Below are positions 51,601 through 60,583 of a DNA stretch of 64,000 bases, piece by piece. The position numbers were made by a program, and so were the translations under genes. The DNA lies in the NCBI GenBank assembly GCA_963675135.1, contig OY776122.1:14182881-14246880 (forward strand), in the 5' to 3' direction. Within the stretch, counting starts at the first letter, position 1, and each line of letters begins with the position of its first letter. A model generated the notes under the pieces. That model saw nothing but the letters and a program-made list of their open reading frames with translations, was not told the DNA's origin and searched no databases. Source of the DNA: Galeopsis tetrahit. Its lineage: Eukaryota > Streptophyta > Magnoliopsida > Lamiales > Lamiaceae.

Positions 51601-53387
51601 CTCATGCTGAAACTTCAGGAGCATTGAATGAGCAAGGAAGGACTCTAGCATCTGTAGAAATGAGGCTCACTGGCTCTGAAGATGTTGTGCTCCCAACTCT
51701 TGAGGCAAGAATCAGTGGTGTAGAATCTGGTCTCCAAACCATCTCCACTGAAGTTCAAAGTGCCAAATCAACCATGGAAGCCATCTCAGAGGAGGTCAAG
51801 AAAGAACAGAAGCTGCTGAGAGACAATCACAATGCTAATGTCAAAGCTCTCAGGCTAACTGTCAAGCAAGCTCTTGGAAAGAAGACAGCACTACAAAAGA
51901 GAAGAGCTGAAGAGCAAAGGCTAGCTATGGTCAAAGCTGCCTCAGAAAAATTTTCCCAAGAAGTGTTGGCCAACATTGCTGAAGGTGCAGTGGCCAACCT
52001 CACTGAGCTCTTAAAAGACAAACTGGATACATCTCTCAAAGCAACCTTGGAAGAGGTTGTCCAACAAAAGATGAAGCCTGTTCTAGCCTTCCTTAGCTTG
52101 AGCAGTGATAGGATGCAAAATATACATGATGAGAATGTATATCTGTTGGAAGAGATGAAGTCCCTAAACCAGGCCCAATCCCTGATGGCCTCAACCATGA
52201 GTGACCTAAAGCCCCAGTGCTTTGATGCTGCCAAAAAGGGGGAAAGGGAAAGAGCTAGAGCAAAAGGTGCCTTGGTGATTGGGAGTCCAGTGAAAGGGAA
52301 AGACAAAGTCCCTGAAGGAAAGGGAAAAGAGCCAGAAATGCTGAACTTGGAAGATTTGGATGAAGAGGAGCAGTTAGCATTGGCATTGAAGAATTCAATG
52401 GCCTCAGCTCAAGAAGAAAGGGCAAGGAAACAGCAAAGACCAGGTGGTGAAGTGTCAGGTTTGGACAAAGATGCTGAAGGTGTCCAAACCAGAGGAAAGA
52501 TCAAGAAGGCCCAAGGAAAGAAGAGACAAATTGAGAAATTCACTGACTTTCCTAGCAGCCTTGATCTTCCACCTGAATTCAGAATTGATGAGGATGAGCC
52601 TACATCAAAGAAAGCCAAAACTGCTGAAGAGCCCAAATCCACTGAAGAGGACAAATCTTCTGAAACTGGAAAAACTGCTGAAGGTACCAAGTCCTCTGAA
52701 GACATTGAAGAGTTGTTTGCTGAAGGATTTGGACCTGAACCTAAGAAGAAGACAACAGTCCTAGCTCTTGATCCATCAAAACTGTTTCATGAAGGATATG
52801 GCAAAGATCCTGAAACACAACAAAAACTGGCCATGATGAGGGCCCAAGAGAAAATGGATCTGATGGAAGAAGCCAACAGAGCAAGAGATGAAAGAAGAGC
52901 AAACTTTCAGAAACCAAGAAGGAGAAGAGCAACATACAGCAAGATGAAGCCTCAGCTTCTAATCCCAATGGACACCAAATATCCACACTTGGATAAATGG
53001 GTGCCAATTCAACTGAATGACACATGGGAAGAAGCCAAAAGGGAGTTTGTCTATGACTATTATGTCATTGACAGATGGAATGGAGGAGATGCAAACTCTG
53101 CCTTCACTGAGTTCATGTTGGAATACTACAGAGAGTTGTATCAACAACTACTTGCAGCTGCTGACATTGCAAGATTTGAACTCACAGCTCCCAAGCCAAT
53201 CATTTACATGCCTCCAAAGCTTGAAGGATGGATTGACCAAGCAAGAATTCTGAGGGAATTCACTGAGATCCTTAAGCTGAACAAGATGGCTCTTGGACCT
53301 AAGGGAACCAACCAAGAAGCCATGGCACTAAAAAGAAGAGTGTGGGCACAGTATGGAATGCTGCCACCTCCTGAGGATGATCTTTGA
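48642..53387 (+). CDS. ORF3 of element D, 1581-residue Sirevirus-type protein of unknown function
   Basis: The ATG follows a CT-rich, telobox-bearing leader (MAPKVRPEM, conserved in B). Residues 1-270: globular domain with FFAFLKWRGK, VKFSSEDLEGAFGLP, SNTGSLEQVSQPRIRIMAAI and FDWRTFIMSEMM. Basic stretch (about 285-310), then a long Pro/Glu/Ser-rich region with NLPET, NSPET and NPPET repeats. There is a small central domain (about 580-690, ESMLRGGAKATVDSLYPQL). Coiled coils cover about 985-1190. The C-terminal domain (about 1440-1581) has WVPIQLNDTWEEAKREFVYDY and LKRRVWAQYG. Two UIM-like motifs lie at residues 399-409 (LQLALRESRAE) and 1241-1252 (EEEQLALALKNS). No signal peptide or membrane span is seen. 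E ORF3 shares the terminal domains. Confidence 0.87.
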   Translation: MAPKVRPEMLVDFSNKDLDLDFAYLSNKTNLHFEPIISFESEEPEITPTLRWLRRAGLQKFLEERPSSCLESYMAEFFAFLKWRGKPEDGEVSTRLAYTAEGEEEERFHRVKFSSEDLEGAFGLPYEGRNPEVYGTGHEEEIAQEWLLIPGPLSSTQNKKTLKPEFLNLFEVVAKSLLSNTGSLEQVSQPRIRIMAAIIDASDKGIKFDWRTFIMSEMMKEKAKFKVKAHNKVVLEGKIKYCTRASLLIERFSHYSQMQTFAKPLPAQKILFRKLSKKTEKRRMLLAKPAEEQEEEKPKMKKRTKARAVKTRKMSQRISEENSDASAEIEEVAREGVQVPSDHSEELRQKYNETRQKSKGDKRIREVVPEKEGSGSSRASKRRAKPTEKVLELQEERSLQLALRESRAESRAKSMSRTNSSGSGTPESKVPEGQPIEANLPETLYLESNSPETHVTPSNQPITPVNLTKRYSPEGNEQRSGIDVLADLAVDETRLLSPLDSSMLNYSKLLEHALHEPTPLSKAPSDSLLSKATEDPSTVPNPSEAKIPELNLPKATLGEPRANSPITQSPHSSGDEEEYTFESMLRGGAKATVDSLYPQLAEFPRIQKAFHDLRMLVDVKDKSMMEISQVIQDKGANWWQIEENRLLHFAGVSKTRFLIDEEIFAKLVANKIEEEKERKAKGIKHPDSGSNDDDSPDDPSNPSNPNPPETPQANLPEPFQPKSSVADRLSNPPKTYHRKGSVPSEVLTKGGNTTKDTSANEGSSEPKAQPTDVEVPVLEASLIKAYSVSEELDIDQPLIIQDDSVAADMSTVISPQLPSLNLDEDGDVAGLGEGVEKERLVEKSEGVEDEREVVITKIVSVPPNEGGISEEGQVILEVKSELQESLDERRPDSLSEIIITEGRKEKVENEKKTADVSESYAKEIEGDECLFPNLFDLSDVAGISLDQIFADEFLTDAPIQVDTGSAQALLGMQSEKLDSLAHQVQYAHAETSGALNEQGRTLASVEMRLTGSEDVVLPTLEARISGVESGLQTISTEVQSAKSTMEAISEEVKKEQKLLRDNHNANVKALRLTVKQALGKKTALQKRRAEEQRLAMVKAASEKFSQEVLANIAEGAVANLTELLKDKLDTSLKATLEEVVQQKMKPVLAFLSLSSDRMQNIHDENVYLLEEMKSLNQAQSLMASTMSDLKPQCFDAAKKGERERARAKGALVIGSPVKGKDKVPEGKGKEPEMLNLEDLDEEEQLALALKNSMASAQEERARKQQRPGGEVSGLDKDAEGVQTRGKIKKAQGKKRQIEKFTDFPSSLDLPPEFRIDEDEPTSKKAKTAEEPKSTEEDKSSETGKTAEGTKSSEDIEELFAEGFGPEPKKKTTVLALDPSKLFHEGYGKDPETQQKLAMMRAQEKMDLMEEANRARDERRANFQKPRRRRATYSKMKPQLLIPMDTKYPHLDKWVPIQLNDTWEEAKREFVYDYYVIDRWNGGDANSAFTEFMLEYYRELYQQLLAAADIARFELTAPKPIIYMPPKLEGWIDQARILREFTEILKLNKMALGPKGTNQEAMALKRRVWAQYGMLPPPEDDL
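52231..52245 (+). other. Internal polypurine tract inside ORF3 (element D)
   Basis: CCAAAAAGGGGGAAA, encoding AKKGE, is identical to the 3' tract core and conserved in B and E at the matching place. Confidence 0.6.
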
Positions 53388-53850
53388 AATGGCTAAGTCT
53401 TCTGACCTTACTTGAATGATCAACTATGCTGAAATATGGTCAAGTTTGCTGATGTGTTAATCTGTTCGCTCTGATCTGATTATGGATTGCTCTGATACAA
53501 GATTGGTGCTCTAATTTTTGTGCTTATGCTCTGATATGCTTAGTAGAGTTAGAATATAATGCTCTATTGTATTTAGTGTTGATGATTCATGCTCTGATAT
53601 GTTAAATTCAACTATCAACATGCCTGTAATGATCTCTTATATGAATGATAGTTGAACTACTTTTGAATCAAGATACACTTTTACAGAAAATCTCTCTATG
53701 CCTATCTTGAAACCTACTTGCAACAAAAACAGTGAATACACTAACACATTATTTTTCAGGAATATTGACCTCAGTCATGTCTTCTGAAGATACATGAAAT
53801 AGGTGTAGACAAGTCACTTTTGCTTAAGTTGTATAGGTTTTGGCATCATC
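53388..53850 (+). other. 3' noncoding region of element D
   Basis: Between the ORF3 stop and the polypurine tract. No gene. It contains repeated GCTCTGATATG/GCTCTGATCTG words (53468-53605) and ends TTTTGGCATCATC before the tract, as in B. Confidence 0.7.
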
Positions 53851-53863
53851 AAAAAGGGGGAAA
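53851..53863 (+). other. 3' polypurine tract of element D
   Basis: AAAAAGGGGGAAA, then T and the 3' LTR start at 53865. Confidence 0.92.
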
Positions 53864-53864
53864 T

Positions 53865-55801
53865 TGTTGGGAATAAAATGAGCTATGTTTTGATTGAATA
53901 CCAAAAACCCCCTGAGACATGCCTAAGTTATAAATGAATATGTTCTAGAAATGTTAGAACATATAGCATAAGGCTAGATGAGAAGCTGAATTGTTAGGCA
54001 GCTCTTAGACAATTAGATGCACAATTTGAGGGGGAACCTATGCTTTGAAGATGATCAAGATCAAGTCCCCCCAAGGCTCAAATTCTGGAACAATCACTTA
54101 AGAGTAAGAACACTCTATGAAATCTAAGATGCTCTTATCAGGAGAGTTGTCCACAGAAGATGTTCTTATACAAAAACAAGATTGTAAAGCTCAAAAGGAC
54201 AAGTCAAATGAAGATGATTTTATCAGGAGAGTTGTCCAGAGAAAATGTTCATAAAGCTCTGATCAGGAGAGTTGTCCAAAGAAGCTAGCCATATGCAAGA
54301 ACAAACCTACCTAGCTCAAAAGGACAAGACTACTCAAAGGTTTTGGTCAGGAGAGTTGTCCAGATAAGCCAACTCTAAAGTAGAAAGTGCTCTGATACAA
54401 AAAAGACCAACCATGCTGATCAGAAGAGTTGTCCAGAGGAGTTGTCTCAGCTAAATTGATCAAGATGAAGTGCTCTGAAAGCCTGAAGACAACTATGCTG
54501 AAGAGATTGAGACAACATGTCCCTAAAGGTCCTCAAAGGAATGAGCTAAGACCATACACAAGAGAAATAAAGGGAATGAGCCAAGTCATCTGAAGAAGAG
54601 CAAGCCAACCATGCTGAAAAGCAAAACTACTGATAGTGATAAGGAGAGTTGTCCAGATGATAAGGAATGTTGTCCTATCATTGGATCAACCTTCAGAAGC
54701 CATGTCCAAGTCCTAACAAGAAGTCAAACATTGGGAAAAGTGCTGCAGAATGAAGACAAAACTGTTACAGCCGTTTATTACCCAAATGAGGACATGTCAC
54801 TATCAAGAATCTGTCTTCCAGTTTGAAGAACTCAAGGAAGACATTTATAGCAATTTGGGGCTGCCTCTCCAACGGGCAAATCCTCCATCTTGTCTATAAA
54901 TACAGAAGTGTGAAGACCATTTGAAAGCACCTCAACCTTGACAAGAAAATCCAACAATCCTACAAGTTGACAAGTGCTCTCAAGCTTTCAAAGAGACTAT
55001 CTTAGTCTTTATACACTTCTTCTAAGCTGAACTCAATTGTATACTTATACACAAGCTTAGAGAGATATCCTATCCTTATACACTGATCTTCATTGTAAAG
55101 GATATCTCATTAGTTGGAACCTTACTTCAATCCTTACCCCTTTCAAGAGTGAAAGTGAGAAGATTGTTGTAGTAGAAGTGGTAGGAGCTGACTGTTGAGA
55201 GAAGAACAGTTCAGTTCTGAGTTGAGAAGAGGGTACTAGGACTCTAGACATCCTAGGGATCAATTCACCAAGGAGTGGTGTTCTTGATCAAGTGCACCTT
55301 GGCACTATAAAACAAGTTAATTCCAAGAGTGAAGGAATTATCCTGTTAAATCAGGGAAAGTGGATGTAGGAGCTTGAGTCTCTGAACCACTATAAACTCT
55401 TGTGTTGATTTACTTTACAAGTACTTACATTCCTTCAACACTGCACACAAAACTGATCTTTCAAAGATACATATTCAAAGACTGTGAAAAACTGATTTGG
55501 ACAAGTTCCCTGAAGCTAAACTGAACTGTGTTGCATTGACTAAGTGATTTCAGAAATTAAAGGAGTCTAAACTTAAAGGGCCAACCATAATTCCGCACAT
55601 ATAACTCCCCTAGATAGTCAATCGACTAAGTACTCAATAGTACTTAGTAGTCTGATTATCTCAGAAGAGTTAATCTTCTTCAGCAGAGTTGTCCAAGACA
55701 ACCTTGCTGACCTCTGGTTTGATCAAAGTTAGAAAAGAATTGCATACAAGTGTATTCCCCCCCCCCCATACACTTGTTATATACTCCTTTCAGGACCAAC
55801 A
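53865..55801 (+). repeat. 3' LTR of element D
   Basis: 1937 bp at a constant offset of 13641 from the 5' LTR until the C-run, which is 11 here and 15 there. TATA box at 54905-54912. It ends CCAACA at 55801. Confidence 0.95.
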
Positions 55802-55806
55802 GAGGA
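55802..55806 (+). repeat. Target site duplication of element D, right
   Basis: GAGGA, equal to 40219-40223. Confidence 0.95.
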
Positions 55807-55950
55807 GATGGCTAAGGTTCCTTATGCTTCGGCTGTAGGAAGCCTTATGTATGCGATGATGTGTACGAGGCCTGATATTTGCTATGCAGTCGGCATGGTA
55901 GCAAGATATCAGTCCAACCCTGGTCAAGGACACTGGACTGCTGTTAAGCA
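55802..55950 (+). pseudogene. pol tail of element F (RNase H start), truncated
   Basis: This continues the F frame after D: EEMAKVPYASAVGSLMYAMM, CTRPDICYAVGMVARYQSNP, GHWTAVKQ. That is the RT-RNase H connection of copia elements. At about 55950 the similarity ends in mid-domain (a copia RNase H would continue with an ILKYL-like segment), and integrase sequence of element G begins. Confidence 0.8.
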
Positions 55951-58313
55951 ATGTGTTCTACAAGACTAAGGGAATAGTAAGGCACATGATTGTGCCTGGA
56001 ACACCTCAGTAAAATGGAGTAGCTGAGAGGATGAATCAGACCATAACTGAGAGAGTCATGTGCATGTTGAGTAGCTCTGGTTTGCCAAATGTTTTTTGGG
56101 GAGAAGTTGTTACAACAACAACCTACTTGATAAACAGAAGCACTTCCTCAGTTGTGCATTTCAAAACCCCAGAAGAGTTGTGATCTGGCCATGCAGCTAA
56201 GTACAAGAATTTGAAGGTTTATGGTTGTTTAACATATGTCCATGTCTAGCAAGATAAGCTTAAGCCTCAAGCCTAGAGATGTGTTTTCATTGGGTATCCT
56301 TTAGGAGTGAAAGGGTATAGGTTATGGTATCTTGAAGCTGGAATGCATAAGTGTATTATCAGCAGAGATGTTACTTTTGATAAAAGTAGAATGTCACTTA
56401 GAAAATAGGCAATTTCAAGTGCAGCTGACAACATATCAGACGAGACACAGTTTGAGGTGGAGCATGTTGACACCAGAAGACCGGATGAAGATCATATTGA
56501 TCCAGATGGGGTGGAAGAAACTCAAGTGAGAATGAGATTCATGACTATCAGCTGACACGGGATAAAACTAGACGAGAAGTCCACCCACCCCAGAGGTATG
56601 GTCAAGCTAACATTGTATCATTTACATTATGTGCAACTCTTGAGGTGGAGTCTCTGGAGCCTAAAACTTACACAGAAGCCATCAGCTACCATGACAAAGA
56701 GAAGTGGTTAGTTGCAATGGAGGAAGAATTGTTATCTCTTGACAAGAACCAAATGTGGGACATTGTTGAGAGATCTAAGAACAAGAAATTTGTTGGGTTT
56801 AAGTGGATCTACAAGAAGAAGGTGGAGGCTCGGAGAGGTGGCAGTGTTAGGTACGAAGCAAGGCTTGTAGCTAAAGGATTTACTCAGAAAGAAGATATTG
56901 ATTTAATGAAATATTTTTGCCTATTGTAAAGCATTGTAGCATCAGAATCTTGTTGTCTATGGTTGCTCAGTATGGACTAGAGCTTCATCAGATGGATGTT
57001 ACCACAACATTTCTTCATAGCAATTTTAAGGAGAGCATATATATGAAGGTGTCAGAAGGGTTGGACATCGAGGATTGAGAAGACAAAGTGTGTTTACTCA
57101 AGAAGTCTCTCTATGGTCTTAAACAATGCCCTAGACAAAGATTTGATGAGTACATTTGATCAACTATTTTTACAAGAAACTTGTATGACAGTTGTGTCTA
57201 TTTCAGACGAGTTAGAAGTTTGATTACCTATCTTCTGTTGTATGTTGATGATATGTTAATTGCTAGTGAGTCAATTAATGGTATCAACCAAGTAAAGGAG
57301 ATTCTCAAAAGTGAATTTGAGATGAAAGATTTTGGTGAAGCTAAAGTGATTCTTGGGGTGGAAATCAACAAAGTTTATGGATTAATTCAGTTGAGTCAGT
57401 CAACCTATTTGAAGAAGGTGTGAGAGAGATTTAAGATAAATCAAGCAAAGTCAGTTGCTACACCTATTGGCCAGCATCAGAGGATGTCCAATAAGACGTG
57501 TCCCAAGAATAGCCAAGAAATAACTCAGATGAGTAAGATACCTTATGCTAGTGATGTAGGAAGTTTGATGTATGTCATGGTATGTTGTAGACTAGATTTA
57601 ACTCCTGCGATGAGTGTAATCAACAAATACATGAATGATCTAGGGTTAAGTCATTGGGAGACAGTTAAGTGGGTCATGAGATATGTACTCAGATCAGCTG
57701 AGAAAGGGGTCTGAAGTTTCAGAAGATATCAGATGAGGTAGAAGCACTTGTGGGATACATGAATGTCCACTATGTAGCCAATGTTGACACAAGAAAGTCT
57801 TTAACAAGGTATGTGTTCACTTTATTTGGTACAACTATATCGTGGAGGTCTATACATCAGTCTGTAGTTGCATTATCTACTACTGAATCAGAGTATGTGG
57901 CCTTGACTGAGGCAGTTAAGGAGAGTATGTGGCTTAAGGGGATCTTGAAGGAGTTTGGTATATCACAAAAAAGTGTGACTGTCTTCTGTGATAATCAAAG
58001 TGTAATACATCTTGCAAAGCATCAAGGGTATCATGAGAGAACCAAGTACATTGATGTGAAGTTGTACTTTTTAAGAGATATTGTGGAAAAGTGGGTGGTC
58101 TAAGTGGCTAAGATTGATACAGAGGAGAACCCAACTGATGCGTTCACTAAGACATTATCAAGAGAGAAGTTTAGTTTGTGTCTTAAACTTATTGGATTGC
58201 ATTTAAGTCCTTTGAGGAGAAGGCAGTTGTTTCTTTGGCAAGGAGCAGTGGTGGAGGTTATTCTTGGAGAAGAATAGTGAGTTGGTTGGTGACTTTAGTT
58301 TGAGGTGGAGATT
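55951..58313 (+). pseudogene. pol remnant of element G, a third and badly decayed copia lineage
   Basis: The remnant starts inside the integrase core (FYKTKGIVRHMIVPGTPQ, stop, NGVAERMNQTITERVMCML; LINRSTSSVVHFKTPEEL). It runs through the integrase C-terminus (GYPLGVKGYRLWYL), RT (WIYKKKVEARRGG, RLVAKGFTQKEDI at 56645-56929; LYVDDMLIASESI at 57240; GEAKVILGVEINK) and RNase H (IPYASDVGSLMYVM; TTESEYVALTEAVKESMW; HERTKYIDVKLYFLRDIV; TKTLSREKFSLCLKL near 58190). Stops and frameshifts are frequent throughout (for example at 56010, 56180, 56929 and 57420). The motifs resemble the Tork/Tnt1 type more than Sirevirus. Gag and protease are absent. It is far older than A-F by its damage. Confidence 0.8.
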
Positions 58314-58512
58314 TTGAGCTAAAGGTGGAAAATTGTAAGTGTTATCTCATAATCTCAAAGGCAGTTGTGTTATATAAGCTAAGTGTGTCAGCTGATAGTG
58401 TCAGATCAAATGAATTGAAGGTTTTCAGTCAGCTGAGATGGAGTCGCTTAGAGTCAGCCAAGTTGGTCATATCAGAAGGCTTGGATCAACAGGGTTGATG
58501 TTTATGAGCGTA
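58314..58512 (+). repeat. Possible 3' LTR remnant of element G
   Basis: A purine-rich TGAGGTGGAGATT (58301-58313) precedes TGAGCTAAAGG, a likely LTR start. About 200 bp follow before a CACTA-type end. No second copy exists for comparison, so the boundaries are uncertain. Confidence 0.4.
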
Positions 58513-58620
58513 CACTACAAGAAAATGTGTTTTTTGTAACAAATTTATTTGTAACCAATGCTAAAATGGTTACAAAAGGTTGACTTATTATTTTAGTTAC
58601 AAATGTCATATTTTAAATAA
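58513..58620 (+). mobile_element. CACTA (En/Spm-type) transposon terminus
   Basis: CACTACAAGAAAA, the characteristic terminal sequence of plant CACTA elements, is followed by subterminal GTAACAAATTT...GGTTACAAA...GTTACAAATG words in both orientations. The bases before it are GTA, a possible 3-bp duplication. No matching TTTTCTTGTAGTG end was found in the window, so only one end is supported. Confidence 0.6.
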
Positions 58621-58820
58621 CAATATTGATTGAATCCATTTGGAGAATTATTATTTTTTTGAAATAAAATTATAGCATTATGACCATGTGTTTTTAAGGT
58701 TTTTTAAATGTTTGTATATTATTATGTGTAAATAAATCGTATGAGTAATTTCTAGTAATTATTTGTTCTTAAAATTAAATAAGCTGGTAAATATTATAAA
58801 ATATTAGTAACAGATCAATA
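58621..58820. other. AT-rich sequence without recognised features
   Basis: About 200 bp of AT-rich sequence between the CACTA-type end and the tandem array. No ORF or known repeat seen. It may be part of the CACTA element. Confidence 0.5.
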
Positions 58821-59335
58821 TTTTGAATTAAGTGTTGGTTGTTTACAGCTTTCTCAATTAATCCATTTTTTTCTATCATAAAAGAAAAAAAAAAACAGAA
58901 GTTGTAAATTTATCGTGTATGATTTTGCTGGTTGTTTACAACTTTCTTAAGTAATAAAAAAAAATCATTTTAAAAAGAAGGAAAGGCAAAAGTTATAAAT
59001 TTATTGCATATGATTTTGAATTAAGTGTTGGTTGTTTACAATTTTCTCAATTAATCCATTTTTTTTTCAATCATAAAAGAAAAAAAGTTAGAAGTTATAA
59101 ATTTACCGTGTATGATTTTGCTGGTTGTTTACAACTTTCTTAAGTAATAAAAAAAATCCTTTAAAAAATAAAGAAAGTCAAAAGTTATAAATTTACTAGA
59201 TATGATTTTGAATTAAGTGTTGGTTGTTTACAACTTTCTCAATTAATCAATTTTTTTCTATCATAAATGAAAAAAGTCAGAAGTTATAAATTTACCGTGT
59301 ATAATTTTGCTGGTTGTTTACAACTTTCTTAAGTA

Positions 59336-59568
59336 CTCCATCCATCAAAAGTATGTTCATATGTTTTTTTTGGGTCCATAAAAAATATGTTTATTTTATT
59401 TAAATAATTAATTTTTGAGTATTTTTTTTCTACTTTATTAATAAAATAGAGTATTTATCAACAATATTCTTTACTCGTTTCACCACATATATTTTTTATA
59501 ATTAAAATATAATTTTTTTAAAAACGTGTATAAAAAAAAGTAAGTACACTTTTGGTGAACTTGAGGAT
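59336..59568. mobile_element. Stowaway-like MITE
   Basis: About 233 bp inserted at TA in a repeat unit. The left end CTCCATCCATCAAAAGTATG resembles the complement of the right end (AAGTACACTTTTGGTGAACTTGAGGAT). Removing it restores the repeat unit AAGTAATAA. The ends recall the CTCCCTCCGTCC type of Tc1/mariner MITEs. Confidence 0.65.
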
Positions 59569-59691
59569 TAATAATTTTTTTTTCCTTTTAGAAAGAAAGA
59601 AAGACAAAAGCTATAAATTTACCGCATATGATTTTGAGTTAAGTGTTGATTGTTTACAACTTTCCCAATTAATCAATTTATTTTTCTATCA

Positions 59692-59700
59692 TAAAAGAAA
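59692..59700. repeat. 9-bp target duplication of MULE-like element 1, left
   Basis: TAAAAGAAA, repeated at 60553-60561. The A-run leaves one or two bases of uncertainty. Confidence 0.7.
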
Positions 59701-60552
59701 AGGTTAATTGCAAAAAAAATCACGACCTTTAGTGTATTTATCAATTACAACATATTCTTTTTTTCTTTGCAATTTGATACATCACCTTTTTATATTTTGC
59801 AATTCGATGCACCAATATATTTTTCGGTCAATTTTGATTTAACTTGGCGCCGAAAATAGCGAACTAACCACGTTGTTAACACATAGACTATCAACTAATA
59901 ATTTTTTTTAATGAATGACACATTTTTTAAAATATTTTTACATAATTGCATACTAATCCATCAATATATATTTTCTTTGATTTTTGATAAAATTCTCCAT
60001 CATTACGCTTTGATATTATAGGTATTGTTTGGGTGTTTTCCATCTCAAACTCTTATCCTCCATACAAATGTGATATCTATATAATTTTATTGAAAAAAAA
60101 AAAATCAATCAAGAAGTTATGCAAAACAATTCATATAATTATATTTATTCCTTTGATGTGCATTAAAGTGTTTTGCAAAAAAAAAAAAGATTATAATCAC
60201 ATAAGTCGTGCATTAACCAGAATCATATTTAATTATTCCTCTATTTTCTTAATTTTTTTTCCTTTATGTTACTTTATTTTTTTCTTAATCACATAAAATA
60301 GTTTTTTCGAATGTTTATGTGGTATTTTTTTTTTTTTAATAGCAGACATTATGGAGAATTCATAATTTTAGACAACCATATCGAATTAAAAATGACCGGA
60401 AAATATATTGGTGCGTCAAATTGTAAAACTTAAAAAAATTGTGCATGAAATTGTAAAACATAAAAAGATGGTGTATCAAATTGCAAAGAAAAAAAGAATA
60501 TGTTGTAATTGATAAATACTCAAAAGGTGGTGATTGTTTTTGCAATTAACCC
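59701..60552. mobile_element. MULE-like nonautonomous element 1 with long terminal inverted repeats
   Basis: 852 bp. The left 130 bp (GGTTAATTGCAAAAA ... TTTTCGGTCA, to 59830) are inversely repeated at 60393-60552 (TGACCGGAAAATATATTGG ... TTTGCAATTAACC). The right copy is about 30 bp longer because of an extra AAATTGTAAAAC-type unit. The 9-bp flanking duplication fits Mutator-like elements. Internal sequence is AT-rich with no transposase. Confidence 0.8.
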
Positions 60553-60574
60553 TAAAAGAAAAAAAGTTTGAAGT

Positions 60575-60583
60575 TACAAATTT
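60575..60583. repeat. 9-bp target duplication of insertion 3, left
   Basis: TACAAATTT, repeated at 61456-61464. Joining the flanks restores an array unit. Confidence 0.75.

Larger units (their letters stand above)
40224..55801 (+). mobile_element. Element D: 15.6-kb Sirevirus-like Ty1/copia retrotransposon with ORF3
   Basis: 15,578 bp with GAGGA duplications. The LTRs are 1941 and 1937 bp, with three substitutions visible by eye (near 41178, 41757 and 41991) and a C-run of 15 versus 11. Order: LTR, primer site, gag (820 codons, open), pol (open to RT, then a deletion of about 230 bp with a frameshift), second purine tract, leader, ORF3 (1581 codons, open), polypurine tract, LTR. It is a sibling of B. 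High LTR identity with a defective pol suggests either mobilisation by another copy's enzymes or a deletion after insertion. Confidence 0.95.
34433..55950 (+). mobile_element. Element F: Ty1/copia element of a different lineage, split by D, 3' end lost
   Basis: A 1242-bp LTR (TGTTGGTGTATACTG ... TCTCCAGCA), primer site TGGTATCAGAGCC, a 1.27-kb leader, and a single gag-pol frame interrupted at 40223 by element D and resumed at 55802. RNase H homology ends near 55950 and element G sequence begins, so the 3' LTR is missing. The LTR, leader, Gag and Pol share no close similarity with A-E beyond copia motifs. It inserted in the protease region of C; the bases before it are GAACC, but the matching duplication cannot be seen. 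Confidence 0.85.

Noticed and set aside
60033..60545. Small AT-rich open frames in 60033-60545
   Set aside because: They lie inside the MULE-like element and consist of Ile/Phe/Lys-rich low-complexity translation.
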